This document shows, one piece after another, positions 35,552-44,208 of a DNA stretch of 64,000 nt. The notes below the pieces were generated by a model. That model saw only the letters and a program-made list of their open reading frames with translations. It made no database searches and was not told where the DNA came from. A program made the position numbers and the translations under genes. Origin of the DNA: Kribbella steppae (GTDB lineage Bacteria > Actinomycetota > Actinomycetes > Propionibacteriales > Kribbellaceae); NCBI RefSeq assembly GCF_004342025.1, contig NZ_SLWN01000010.1:301074-365073 (forward strand), read 5' to 3'. Positions within the stretch are counted from its first letter, which is position 1. Each line of letters opens with the position of its first letter.

Positions 35552-36220
35552 ATGTCGATGACGGCTGAACCGCCTGAGGGCCAGGTCGGCGAGGGAGACC
35601 GCAGCCTGGAGGTGCGCTGGATCTTCCCGGGCCGGCTGGAGACCGCGGTGACCGGATGGTTCGGGCGGTTCCCGATCGAGACGGAGGCGCGCGAGGACGC
35701 CTACCTGCTGGATCCGCGGTTGCCTGGGCTTTCGGTGAAGATCCGCGGGGGCGGGGCACTGGAGGTCAAGATGTACCACGGGAGCCCGGGAATCCTGGAG
35801 TTGGCGGGCCGGGCCCACGGACGCCTGGAGTCCTGGCAGAAGTGGTCCTTCCCGGTCAGCCCGTCCAACCAGTCCAGCGGCTGCCCGCCAGGCTGGCGGC
35901 CGGTACGCAAAAGGCGACGCATCAGCCGTTTCTCACTGGCCGGAGGACAGATCGTGGTGCGCGCCTCGGAGCTGGACCATGAGCCGCAGTGCGACGTGGA
36001 ACTTACCGAGGTCAGCACGATCGGCCAGGACTGGTGGACCCTGGGGTTCGAGGCGAGCGGTCCTGCCGATCTGCGCCGAAGCGCACTCGAGGCCACCGCC
36101 CGGCTCGTGTTCAACCGCCCCCTGCCCGGTGGTGCGGAACCCGATCTCGATGACTCCAAGTCCTACATGCAGTGGCTGTCCCACCGTCCCGGCCCCAAAA
36201 GACGCGACGCACCACGCTGA
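35552..36220 (+). CDS. Conserved hypothetical protein, 222 aa
   Basis: No named family recognised. The product is beta-rich and soluble, with alternating charged strands: LEVRWIFPGRL, EDAYLLDPRLPGLSVKIRGGGALEVK, a G-R-L-E-S-W-Q-K-W-S-F block and CDVELTEVSTIG. The alternating E-x-K/R pattern is reminiscent of CYTH-like tunnel folds, but the signature is not certain. AGGAG four to five bases before ATG 35552 supports the start. It is 43 bases after the aquaporin gene. Confidence 0.7.
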   Translation: MSMTAEPPEGQVGEGDRSLEVRWIFPGRLETAVTGWFGRFPIETEAREDAYLLDPRLPGLSVKIRGGGALEVKMYHGSPGILELAGRAHGRLESWQKWSFPVSPSNQSSGCPPGWRPVRKRRRISRFSLAGGQIVVRASELDHEPQCDVELTEVSTIGQDWWTLGFEASGPADLRRSALEATARLVFNRPLPGGAEPDLDDSKSYMQWLSHRPGPKRRDAPR

Positions 36221-36284
36221 CGTGGGCCCCTGCAGGCATCAAGTGTCTGCACCAGTTCGGTCGTCCGTGACTCTGGTTCGTCCG

Positions 36285-36391
36285 CCACCCGTACGGGTGA
36301 CAGCCGTCGTGAGTGCGTGGTTGACAGAGTCGGCACGATGTCGACGGCGTGTGTGTACTGACGGCGCGTCTCGGCGGTCGCGGTGAAGCCA
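36285..36391 (-). pseudogene. Relic of an arylsulfatase gene
   Basis: 36329-36391 is closely similar to 48267-48329 inside the intact sulfatase gene. The minus strand encodes F-T-A-T-A-E-T-R-R-Q-Y-T-H-A-V-D-I-V-P-T, against F-T-A-S-G-E-M-R-R-Q-Y-T-H-A-V-D-I-V-P-T in the intact protein. 36285-36324 resembles 47195-47233, which lies downstream of that gene. The two pieces are about 1 kb apart in the intact locus but adjacent here, so this is a copy with a large internal deletion. Confidence 0.65.
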
Positions 36392-36826
36392 GAATCTTGG
36401 CCCGCGCCCGCGGAGTCAATCCAGTCGCCGTCCCGGCCACCGAGGCGTCCCCGACTGGCTCCCGCTCGCGTTTGTGCAGGTCGGGGCTGTTTTATCCGTG
36501 CGCGGAGGCGGGTTCGAGGGTGCCTTCGCCACGATCCGAGTCATGCCGTCTGGGTGATGTGGGTGTGGATGGCCGGGCGTAGGTTCCGAGCCACCTGGGA
36601 GTGGCGAGATGGGGCTCGGCCCTGGAGACCCCCAGCGCTCCGCTGGCCGACACGGTCGAGCATGCATACAGCCAGACCCAGCGTGCCGACAGGCTCGTCC
36701 CGATCGCCAAGGTATCGGGCATGTCGCGCCGAGGGCGGGTCAGTGGACACTGAGTCAGACAAAGGTCCTGGGGACGGCTCTAGCGAGGGAGGCCCATATG
36801 CGGACCAGGCAGAAGGCCCGCACCTC
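36392..36826. other. Region upstream of the second ClC gene
   Basis: 435 bases with no intact gene. One plus-strand stretch (about 36618-36722) reads A-L-E-T-P-S-A-P-L-A-D-T-V-E-H-A-Y-S-Q-T, which looks like a protein fragment of unknown family. The remainder should contain the ClC promoter. Confidence 0.35.
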
Positions 36827-38116
36827 ATGAGCGCCACGTCAGGATCGGCGCCGGCGCCGCCGTTCTCTCAGACGCCACAGTTCTGGGTGCTGATGGTGAG
36901 TGCGCTCGGGCTCGGCGTCTTTGGCGCAGCCGCCGCCCTTCTGTTCATGGGCCTGATCGGACTCGGGAACAACTGGTACAAGGCTCCGGATCCGGGATGG
37001 TTCGGCGGCCAGTGGTGGTGGGTGGGCGTCACGGCGGCCGCGGGAGTCGTGGTCGGACTGCTGCGCCGGTGGACCCACCTTCCAGCCAGGATCCCGAGCC
37101 TGATCGACGACCTCGAGCACGCGCATGTCGACGGCCGATTGGTGCCGGGGATCGTGGCTGTGTCGGCCGTGTCGTTGATCGGAGGCGCGAGCCTGGGCCC
37201 GGAGCAGGCGCTCGGGGCCATGGGCGGTGGGGCCGGCGGGTGGATCTCCCGGCGACGACGGCTCAACGATGAGGACGGCGAGGTGAACACGCTCGCCGGG
37301 TTCGCCGGCGCCTACGGTGGGTTGTTCTCCAGTACTGTCATCGTGGTCATGCTGATCTTGGAGGTCGCCCGCCCGGGCGGACAACGCATGGCCAAAACGC
37401 TGGCCGCCACGATCGTTTCCTCCAGCGTCTCCTTCGCGATCTACTTCGTCGTCGCGGGCGCCTTCTTCCTTGACGCCTATCAGGTGCCGTCGTACAAGTT
37501 CGAGGACTGGCAGTTGCTGGCTGGTATCGGCCTGGGTCTGTTCGCGGCGGTGGTGGTGACGCTTCTGGCCACCGTGATGAAGCTGGCGGTAGGGATGTTC
37601 GGCCGGCTCAAGGTGCCGGCCGTCGTTCGGCCCTTGATCGGTGGCCTGGTGTTCGGCGTCGTCGGCGTGATCCTGCCGCTGACGATGTTCACGGGCAGTG
37701 ATCAGCTCAAGACCGTGGTGGGGACCGGTGGGACCCTCGGCGCGGGCTTGCTGACCGCCCTTGTGGTCGGCAAGATCCTCACCTTCGCCGTCAGTGAGGC
37801 GAGTGGATTCGTCGGCGGGCCGATCTTCCCAGCGCTTTTCATCGGGGGAACGGCTGGAGTGCTCGTGCACCAAGTGATCCCCGGCATCCCTTTGGGACTG
37901 GCGTTCACATGCATGCTTGCCGCGGTTCCCGGAGCCATGGTCTCTGCACCGTTTGCGCTGGTGCTGCTTGCCACGTTCATGACCCAGGTGGGGGCACTGC
38001 AGACCACACCGATCCTGATCGCCGTCATCACAGCGTTCCTCGCGATGGAGTCGGTGAAGTACCTCGTTGCCACTCGCCGGAGGAGCAGCCCACCGACGAG
38101 TCGGGAGACAAGGTAG
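36827..38116 (+). CDS. ClC-family chloride channel/antiporter, second copy
   Basis: The product is 429 residues with about ten hydrophobic segments. Motifs: GGASLGPEQALGAMGGGAGG (with the gating-type Glu) and GFVGGPIFPALFIGGTAG. It is only distantly similar to the ClC protein at 20.1 kb. ATG 36827 is chosen because it starts just before TM1 and has AGAAGG upstream. Earlier in-frame sequence is arginine-rich and unlikely to be translated. Confidence 0.88.
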   Translation: MSATSGSAPAPPFSQTPQFWVLMVSALGLGVFGAAAALLFMGLIGLGNNWYKAPDPGWFGGQWWWVGVTAAAGVVVGLLRRWTHLPARIPSLIDDLEHAHVDGRLVPGIVAVSAVSLIGGASLGPEQALGAMGGGAGGWISRRRRLNDEDGEVNTLAGFAGAYGGLFSSTVIVVMLILEVARPGGQRMAKTLAATIVSSSVSFAIYFVVAGAFFLDAYQVPSYKFEDWQLLAGIGLGLFAAVVVTLLATVMKLAVGMFGRLKVPAVVRPLIGGLVFGVVGVILPLTMFTGSDQLKTVVGTGGTLGAGLLTALVVGKILTFAVSEASGFVGGPIFPALFIGGTAGVLVHQVIPGIPLGLAFTCMLAAVPGAMVSAPFALVLLATFMTQVGALQTTPILIAVITAFLAMESVKYLVATRRRSSPPTSRETR

Positions 38117-38447
38117 TGACCTGTTCGTCGAGGCCATCCACAGAGTGCGATTCAACGTGCGACAGGCTCTCGTCGAGGATGCGAACTCGACCGACGATCG
38201 AGCTGGCTGACCAACTCCAGCTTGCCGCGCGGCGCCGCGCATTTGGGGCAGGGACGACCGACGCCACCTGGTGGATGCGTGTCGCGCATCACCTGACGGA
38301 GGACAACTCCCGCCGGTCCTGTCGATCCTGTCGTGTGCCACCTGATGCCCGACGACTCCGTGCCGGCTGATGGTTGACACCCTAGGAGACCGAGGGTGTG
38401 GCGCTCGTCGACGCAGCCGATGTGGGTGCGAGCGGCCGCTCGCTGGC
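38117..38447. other. Intergenic region between convergent genes
   Basis: 331 bases between the ClC gene and the end of the phosphoesterase gene. On the minus strand a short frame contains R-P-C-P-K-C-A-A-P-R-G-K-L-E-L-V, a possible zinc-ribbon fragment. No intact gene, repeat or hairpin was found. Confidence 0.4.
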
Positions 38448-39998
38448 TCAGGGGCGCATCGCTGGGAAAAGGTCTCCGAACATGTCCTGGCCCATGGCGA
38501 TGGCTTCTTCGCCGGTGATCACGGCGTCGGGTGGCGCGTCCGGCACGGTTGCTCCCATCCTCTTGCCCAGTGCCATGAGGCCGCCGAAGAGGGCTTTGCC
38601 CAACCCGTTCAGGGGGGCGGCCAAGGGCATCAGCGGCTCGGACATCGGTTCCACCGGACGGGCGAGGATCTCGGGCCAATCGGCCTGCTCGCGGGGCTGG
38701 TCGAGGGTGAAGATCGGGCTGAAACTGCGGGCGCTTGCGTCGCGCCCGGTGAACGGTTCGCCGAGGTTCCACCGCTCACGCATGGTCGAGATCAGCGAGG
38801 TGGCCCGATGCTCCTGAGTGACCACGGTGCGTTCGGGGATCCATGCCGAGATCGCCAGAGTCGGGATCCGCACACCGGAGCGGTTGAAGGTGAACCCGAA
38901 CTGGCCGGCGGGCGCAGCGGGGTCCGGGGGTGTCGCCGACGGGGGGACGACATGGTCGTAGGTGCCCCCGTGTTCGTCGAAGGTGACCAGCAGGGTGGTG
39001 TTGAGGTGGTTGGACCCGGTCGGGGACGACGAGGACCGGATCGCGTTGTAGAGCCGGGCGAGCAGGTCCTCACCACCGATCAGCGAGGACGGCGGGTCCC
39101 AGGTCAGGCCCGGGGTGAGCATGCCGTAGGCGGGGTGCATGTCGTTGTGGGCGTGGCCGATGATCTGCGGCTCGATGAACGCGTAGGTGGGCAGCTCGCC
39201 CTTCTCCGCGTCTTCGAAGAACTGGGCGGTGGAGAAGAAGTGGGTCGCGAACCTGTCGCGCAGACGCGGGGCGTGGATCAGTCCCGTCAGCGAGTAGTGC
39301 GAGGGTGGGTCGCAGTAGATCTTCCAGGTCAGGCCGTGGGCCTCGAGGCGGTCGAACAGTGTCTCGGCGTCGTTGTGGGCGATGAATGAGTCCGGTGGAG
39401 TCATGTTCACCACGTAGCCGGACGAGGTGGCTGCGTGGAAGAACGACCGGTTGGGGAAGGTGCACGAGGGCACATCACAAAACCAGTGGTCGAACGTCGC
39501 GAACCCGCGCGCGAGCCCGGACAGGACCGGCATCTGGTCGGGCGTGTACCCGGTCATGTATTGCGCATACTCGTCATAGGTCGGCTGGCGTTGGAACTCA
39601 GCCATGAAGGTGCTGATGTAGTCGGTGAGGAACCCGTCCATGGTGGGCTGTTGGGTTGGGTAGTCCGGTGTGTTGAACGTCTGCTCCGGCTGGAGCACCC
39701 CGCGGTTGGCCTCGTCGAGGTTCCCGAACAGTTGGGTGTTGATGTGGGGCATTTCCTCACCGGGATCGGGCCACGGGCTGTTCATGGTCTGCGAGATCCC
39801 GTACGCCACCGTCTTGTTGTCCGCCCCGTGCTCGGCCCACTCGGGGATCGGGTTGCTCAAGTCCTTGCCGAGCACTCCCTCGAACGACGCCACCTCCCCC
39901 GGCTCGTACAGCCGGCCGAGCAGGTTGTCGAACGAGCGGTTCTCGAACATGACCACCACTACATGGTCAAGGGCATTGGACCGGTCGGGGCTGGCCAC
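38448..39998 (-). CDS. Phosphoesterase / phospholipase C-like (acid phosphatase) protein
   Basis: The product is 516 residues. The family start DHVVVVMFENRSFDNLLG (residues about 11-28) carries the metal-binding E-N-R-S-F-D. Further blocks are PVLSGLARGFATFDHWFCDVPSCTFPNRSFFHAATSSG and LLVTFDEHGGTYDHV (metal-binding D-E-H-G-G). The family includes bacterial phospholipases C and acid phosphatases that are usually exported, but no signal peptide is visible here, so a cytoplasmic product or an unusual start must be considered. GTG 39998 fits the domain start exactly. Confidence 0.88.
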   Translation of the reverse strand: MASPDRSNALDHVVVVMFENRSFDNLLGRLYEPGEVASFEGVLGKDLSNPIPEWAEHGADNKTVAYGISQTMNSPWPDPGEEMPHINTQLFGNLDEANRGVLQPEQTFNTPDYPTQQPTMDGFLTDYISTFMAEFQRQPTYDEYAQYMTGYTPDQMPVLSGLARGFATFDHWFCDVPSCTFPNRSFFHAATSSGYVVNMTPPDSFIAHNDAETLFDRLEAHGLTWKIYCDPPSHYSLTGLIHAPRLRDRFATHFFSTAQFFEDAEKGELPTYAFIEPQIIGHAHNDMHPAYGMLTPGLTWDPPSSLIGGEDLLARLYNAIRSSSSPTGSNHLNTTLLVTFDEHGGTYDHVVPPSATPPDPAAPAGQFGFTFNRSGVRIPTLAISAWIPERTVVTQEHRATSLISTMRERWNLGEPFTGRDASARSFSPIFTLDQPREQADWPEILARPVEPMSEPLMPLAAPLNGLGKALFGGLMALGKRMGATVPDAPPDAVITGEEAIAMGQDMFGDLFPAMRP

Positions 39999-40200
39999 AA
40001 TCGTGCGTCCTTTCCGCTCGATGACTGGCGAATGGAGGTCTGCAGCGTTTCAACTGCAGCGTCCATAACCCGCCACCGAGGACACATCCCCCGCAACGGA
40101 TGAGGCCACCGAAACCAACGTCCGGATCCAGCCGCGTTCCGCGCGGTCATGCCGATGACAACCATCAGCTGGTACACGACTGTTAGGCATCAGCCGTCAC

Positions 40201-40640
40201 ATGGCGTTCACCGACTTCGATCCGACCAAAGACGACCTGACAGCAGTGATCGGTCCAGGTGGGCGAAAAGTTTGATCGCGTGCTCGGCAAGGAAGGTGAC
40301 GCCGGCCGTTACCGGCAACGGCTCACTGAGGTGGTCGAGCGATGGCGCAGTCCCTACTCACACGGAGGATTCGAGAAAGGTCACGGCGCGACCATCTACC
40401 TGCACACGCCAGGCGTGAACGCGGCAATCCCAGTCGGGCTGAACCAGGTCCGCAGTAGCCCGATGTTCTCGTTCATCCCCGCAACCGAGACTCACATCAC
40501 CGAGGTCTTCGAGCTGTTCGACGAGATCTTCCGCTCGCTGCTGGCCCAGGCTCGCGAGGAGAACGACTTCGCTGGTCTGCTGGAATTCTTCGAGTATCGC
40601 CAGGCGATGATCGACAACATGGGACTACTACCGCGGTGCT
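40201..40640 (+). pseudogene. Frameshifted and truncated hypothetical gene
   Basis: ATG 40201 opens A-F-T-D-F-D-P-T-K-D-D-L-T-A-V-I-G-P-G-G-R-K-V and stops at once. One base into the other frame, at an AAAA run near 40272, the protein continues K-F-D-R-V-L-G, then YSHGGFEKGHGATIYLHTP, VGLNQVRSSPMFSFIPATETH and EFFEYRQAMIDNMG. There it meets the 5' end of a DUF1254 gene copy, so its own C-terminus is lost. Family not recognised. Confidence 0.6.
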
Positions 40641-40765
40641 CCCGCACCTTTGCCGAGATCCCCGGACTCAGTCCCTGCTGCGTCATGACGCCTCCGTTCA
40701 CGAAGTAGGAGCCTGGCCAGCCCAGAGTTGGTCCTTCAGGCCTCTGTTGCACCGCTGGCGCATGT
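40637..40765 (-). pseudogene. 5' end and promoter of a truncated DUF1254 gene copy
   Basis: On the minus strand ATG 40686 opens MTQQGLSPGISAKVRE, matching MTQQGLGPGVSAKVRE of the intact DUF1254 gene at 55805. The upstream 80 bases (to about 40765) are also similar, so promoter and first 16-17 codons were duplicated. The frame then diverges completely. Confidence 0.75.
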
Positions 40766-40823
40766 TTGGTTCGGCTGCCGCCGAAATTCTCAGGCGCGGA
40801 GAGCTTGCGCCTGTTGTGGCGGG

Positions 40824-41903
40824 TCAGCGGACGTCGATGTAGGGGACCTCGATGGCGTTGTTTCCGTAGCCGAGCCGGTTCCACGGCGGGACGTCCGGTT
40901 GGGTGTTTCCGGACGCGTCGGTCGCTCTGGCGCGGAGGGTGTGCCTGCCCACGTCGGTCGCCTCCCAGTCGAACGACCAGTCCTGCCATTGGTAGGGGCC
41001 TTGGGGTGGCTCGAGTCGTGCTGGCAGCCAGTCGCCTTCGCCGGTGAGGCTGATGTCGACTCGCGTCACTGGTCCGGTGCCCGACCATGCCTTGCCGCGC
41101 ACCGTGTACGTTCCGACGTCGATGGTCGATGCCGGAGCGGGATCGGTGATTCGCGCTCGCACGCGCATGAGGCCGACGGCCTCGTGTGGTCGGTCGGGCC
41201 ACTCGTAGATGTAGTGCCCGGTCTGGAACTCGCCGGTGTACGGCTCGGTCAGTACGTCGATCCGCTTCAGCCATTTCACGGACGCGACGGCGTACCAGTG
41301 GGGCACGATGAGCCGGAACGGCGCTCCGTGGTCCCGACCCAGCGGCTCGCCATTCATCTCGTAAGCGACCAGGATTTCGGCTGCCGGATCGGCTGCGTGG
41401 GACAGGGGCAGAGCACGCGCGAAGGTCAGGTCGTCCTTGCTGGTCTCCGCGAGGATCGGCCGCAGGTGGTAGGCGCCGTGGTCGGCGCCTTCGAACCGAA
41501 CGTCGACGCCGTCTGCTGCCGGGTGCGCCTGCTGCAGCACGTCGTGGAGGAGCGCGCCGGTCCAGCGGGCGGTCGAGACCGCGTAAGCTCCCCATGGTTC
41601 GCCGGTCGGCAACGGTCGCATGTCGATTCGCCCGTTCCCTGCGCATTCGAGCGTGACCGTCCGCTCGGCCGATGGCATGGCGCGCAGGTCGTCGAGCGTG
41701 AGGGTGATCGGGTTCTCGACCGCGCCGCCGACCTCGAGCGTGCCGTCGTGTGTCGGCACCGCGAAGTTGCTGCGGACATAGTGGAGTTCGGTGGGCGTGA
41801 TCAGCCCGGCGAGGGCCTCAGGCGGTGCCTCTGCATTGAAGGGAGCGGGGTGGATCATCCGAAGTGCGGCGCGCGCTCGTACGAGATCCTCTGCCACGGT
41901 CAT
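40824..41903 (-). CDS. Sulfite oxidase-like molybdopterin enzyme
   Basis: The product is 359 residues. The SuOx fold has its Moco-binding Cys in VTLECAGNGR (about residue 90), then WTGALLHDVL, VPHWYAVASVKWLKRIDV, and a C-terminal Mo-co dimerisation domain with VRGKAWSGTGPVTRVDISLTG. No haem domain and no twin-arginine signal, so probably cytoplasmic with an unknown acceptor. It is the last gene of the Dyp-peroxidase operon, 45 bases after the enoyl-CoA hydratase gene. Confidence 0.93.
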   Translation of the reverse strand: MTVAEDLVRARAALRMIHPAPFNAEAPPEALAGLITPTELHYVRSNFAVPTHDGTLEVGGAVENPITLTLDDLRAMPSAERTVTLECAGNGRIDMRPLPTGEPWGAYAVSTARWTGALLHDVLQQAHPAADGVDVRFEGADHGAYHLRPILAETSKDDLTFARALPLSHAADPAAEILVAYEMNGEPLGRDHGAPFRLIVPHWYAVASVKWLKRIDVLTEPYTGEFQTGHYIYEWPDRPHEAVGLMRVRARITDPAPASTIDVGTYTVRGKAWSGTGPVTRVDISLTGEGDWLPARLEPPQGPYQWQDWSFDWEATDVGRHTLRARATDASGNTQPDVPPWNRLGYGNNAIEVPYIDVR

Positions 41904-41948
41904 GTCTCAGCCTCCTGGTCGACGCGCGATGACGCGCGATGCCGCACA

Positions 41949-42848
41949 TCAGTAGTCGGGATCCTGGAAGGTCGGCTCTCGGCCTTCGTTGAAGGCGCCG
42001 ATACCCTCGACGCGGTCGGGATGGACGGCCGAGCGCCAGTGGGCTTCCATCATGATGGCGATCGCCTGCTCGGTCGGCTGACCTTGGCCCAGCTGCACGG
42101 CGCGCTTGACTGCCTGCACTGCTGTCGGCGAGTTGCTCGCGATCTTCTCCGCGATTCGGTGTGCCGCGTTGATGAGCTCGGCCTGCGGGTAGATCTCGTT
42201 GACCATGCCCAGCCGGTACGCATCTCGGGCCGTGATCGGGTCGCCCGTCATCAGCATCTGCAGGGCCTTCCCCGGCGGGAGCAACCTGGGCAGGAACACC
42301 GGCGAACCGCCGCCGGCCGCGAGGCCGAGCATCGCCTCGGGCTGGCCGAAGGTGGCGGTGTCGGCGGCGATGATGAAGTCGGTGCTCTGGGCAAGCTCCG
42401 AGCCGCCGCCGTAGGCGATGCCGTTGACGGCGGCGAAGATCGGCTTGCGCAGCTGGCGCACCGTGTAGAGCGTGCGATCGAAGTCCTGGCGCTGGCGCAG
42501 CCAGTCCTCCTTCGTCATGGATTTGCGCTGGCGCAAGTCGCTGCCGACGGAGAAGGCTTTCTCCCCGGCTCCGGTGAGGATGACGACGCGGACGGCGGGG
42601 CGGACCGCGATCGTCTCGACGACCTCAGTGAGGCGAGCGCCCATCTCGGTGGTGATCGCGTTGTCGGCGTGTGGCCGATTGAGGGTGATGACCGCGACAC
42701 GATCGCCGGAGAGGTAGTCGACGAGCACAGGGGACTCGGGCTCGGCGACATCCGACGGCGGCGGACCGAAGTCGAGTGTCTTCCAGCGGTCGGTGCTCGT
42801 CGAGTTCGTATCCACGTCGCGTTCCTCTTCTCGATCGAGGCTGGTCAT
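41949..42848 (-). CDS. Enoyl-CoA hydratase/isomerase-family protein
   Basis: The product is 299 residues. Crotonase fold: VAVITLNRPHADNAITTEM at about 52-70, GEKAFSVGSDLRQRK at about 95-109, then AAVNGIAYGGGSELAQSTDF (oxyanion loop). The acidic catalytic position after G-G-G-S-E-L is kept. A 40-residue acidic N-terminal lead precedes the fold. ATG 42848 overlaps the Dyp-peroxidase stop as ATGA, so translation is coupled. Confidence 0.9.
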   Translation of the reverse strand: MTSLDREEERDVDTNSTSTDRWKTLDFGPPPSDVAEPESPVLVDYLSGDRVAVITLNRPHADNAITTEMGARLTEVVETIAVRPAVRVVILTGAGEKAFSVGSDLRQRKSMTKEDWLRQRQDFDRTLYTVRQLRKPIFAAVNGIAYGGGSELAQSTDFIIAADTATFGQPEAMLGLAAGGGSPVFLPRLLPPGKALQMLMTGDPITARDAYRLGMVNEIYPQAELINAAHRIAEKIASNSPTAVQAVKRAVQLGQGQPTEQAIAIMMEAHWRSAVHPDRVEGIGAFNEGREPTFQDPDY

Positions 42849-44206
42849 GTGTCGAGCTCCGCGAGCCAGCGCATCGCTCGCAGACCGGGGGCGAAGCAGT
42901 ATTCGCCACCGCGGGTGACCACGAACGACGGCAGCTCCTGCAACCGGCGGCGGATCGGCTTCCTGGGAATGGTGAAGGCACCCGAGCCATCGTTCGGCCC
43001 GACGAGCGGGTCCTTCTCGACGGGGGCGCCGATGAAGATGCCGTCGTTGAGCCATTGGGTCTTGACGAACTCGTACTGGCGCTTGAGGTGCGCGCCGGCG
43101 AAGACGAAGATGATGCCCCGGTCGACGCCGTCGTCTTCGAGCTCGCCCTCGGGCAGCATCGGGCCGTAGCTCGTGCCGCGCCGGATCATGCGGTGCAGGC
43201 GCACGTTGACACTGCCCTCGTGATCGAGCGCGTCTCTGGGGTTGGCACGCCGCGCATGTGCGCCGGCGGGACATTTGAGGCCGCGCAGATCGTCGGCGTA
43301 GTGGAAGTCGTTGTTGCGGTGCGGGTCTCCGCCGAGTTCGGGATCGTCTTGCTCGGGGGAGAGCGCGAGCGGGGCGCCGCTCTGCCAGCGCCCGACCATC
43401 TTCGCGCCGAGGAGCGCCTGCTCCTCGCGGGTTGCAGCTTTCGCGCGGAGGTACTGGCGGTAGGCCGCCACCCGTGTGTGCAGCTTTCGAAAGACGACGT
43501 ACGTGCCGTTTCGACCGAGGACCGCCGGCGTCGGCATGGGCGGCAGCTCACCCGTCTCGTCCGGGTAGCCGAGGATGATCTCACCGGCCTTGAGCGGCTT
43601 CTCCTTCGGGTTCGACGTCGGGATGCCGCTCCCTTCGACCGCCGGCTGGCCGATCCCGTCCTTGAAGCCGAAGGAGGTGCGCCCGGTCGGGAGCTGGTAG
43701 CAGTCCTGCTGCCAGATCAGCTCGACCCCAGGAAGTTCCTGGTGGGCCTGGCGTGCCTTTTCGAGGACGGTTCGCAGCCGTGCGGCATCGGGGGAGAGCG
43801 CCGCCAGGGCGACGTGGACCTCGGGGGTGCCGAGCGGCTTCTCCCAGTGGTCGGGGCTGCTTTCCCCCACATCGCCCAGCTCGGCTGCCCGCGCCGCCAT
43901 CCCCTGCTGGAACTCCGGAGCGAAGCTGTCGAGCGAGTCCTGCGGTACGCCGAGCGCCTTCAAGCCCTGATAAGTGAAGGCGACGGTGATCCAGGCGTCG
44001 TGGATGGGATCGGGCGAGGGCCGCCCGGAGTCGACGATCGGGTGCAGTCGCCGCACCAGCTCGCGGCCGGCGGCTCGGTCGTCGATGCGCAGCAGGAGGT
44101 AGCTTCCGACGTAGGGCGACGGTCGCTCGTGCAGCGCGCCGCTCTGGATGTCGTCGAGTTCGAGGCCTGTGCTCTCTCTGGTCGTCACGGCGTTCACCCA
44201 CGTCAT
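42845..44206 (-). CDS. Dyp-type haem peroxidase
   Basis: The product is 453 residues. The Dyp signature GFKDGIGQP (G-x-x-D-G with catalytic Asp) lies at about residue 187, and the proximal haem His is likely in VNVRLHRMIRRGTSYG. The last part F-V-V-T-R-G-G-E-Y-C-F-A-P-G-L is typical of class-P/I-like long Dyp enzymes. No export signal and no encapsulin peptide evident. It starts 2 bases after the DUF4331 stop and overlaps the next gene, so it sits mid-operon. Confidence 0.93.
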   Translation of the reverse strand: MTWVNAVTTRESTGLELDDIQSGALHERPSPYVGSYLLLRIDDRAAGRELVRRLHPIVDSGRPSPDPIHDAWITVAFTYQGLKALGVPQDSLDSFAPEFQQGMAARAAELGDVGESSPDHWEKPLGTPEVHVALAALSPDAARLRTVLEKARQAHQELPGVELIWQQDCYQLPTGRTSFGFKDGIGQPAVEGSGIPTSNPKEKPLKAGEIILGYPDETGELPPMPTPAVLGRNGTYVVFRKLHTRVAAYRQYLRAKAATREEQALLGAKMVGRWQSGAPLALSPEQDDPELGGDPHRNNDFHYADDLRGLKCPAGAHARRANPRDALDHEGSVNVRLHRMIRRGTSYGPMLPEGELEDDGVDRGIIFVFAGAHLKRQYEFVKTQWLNDGIFIGAPVEKDPLVGPNDGSGAFTIPRKPIRRRLQELPSFVVTRGGEYCFAPGLRAMRWLAELDT

Positions 44207-44208
44207 CG

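Noticed and set aside
36839..38380. 513-codon open frame on the minus strand
   Set aside because: It is antisense to the second ClC gene. No domain.
40728..43169. 813-codon open frame on the plus strand
   Set aside because: It is antisense to the sulfite-oxidase-like, enoyl-CoA hydratase and Dyp genes, all of which have clear motifs.
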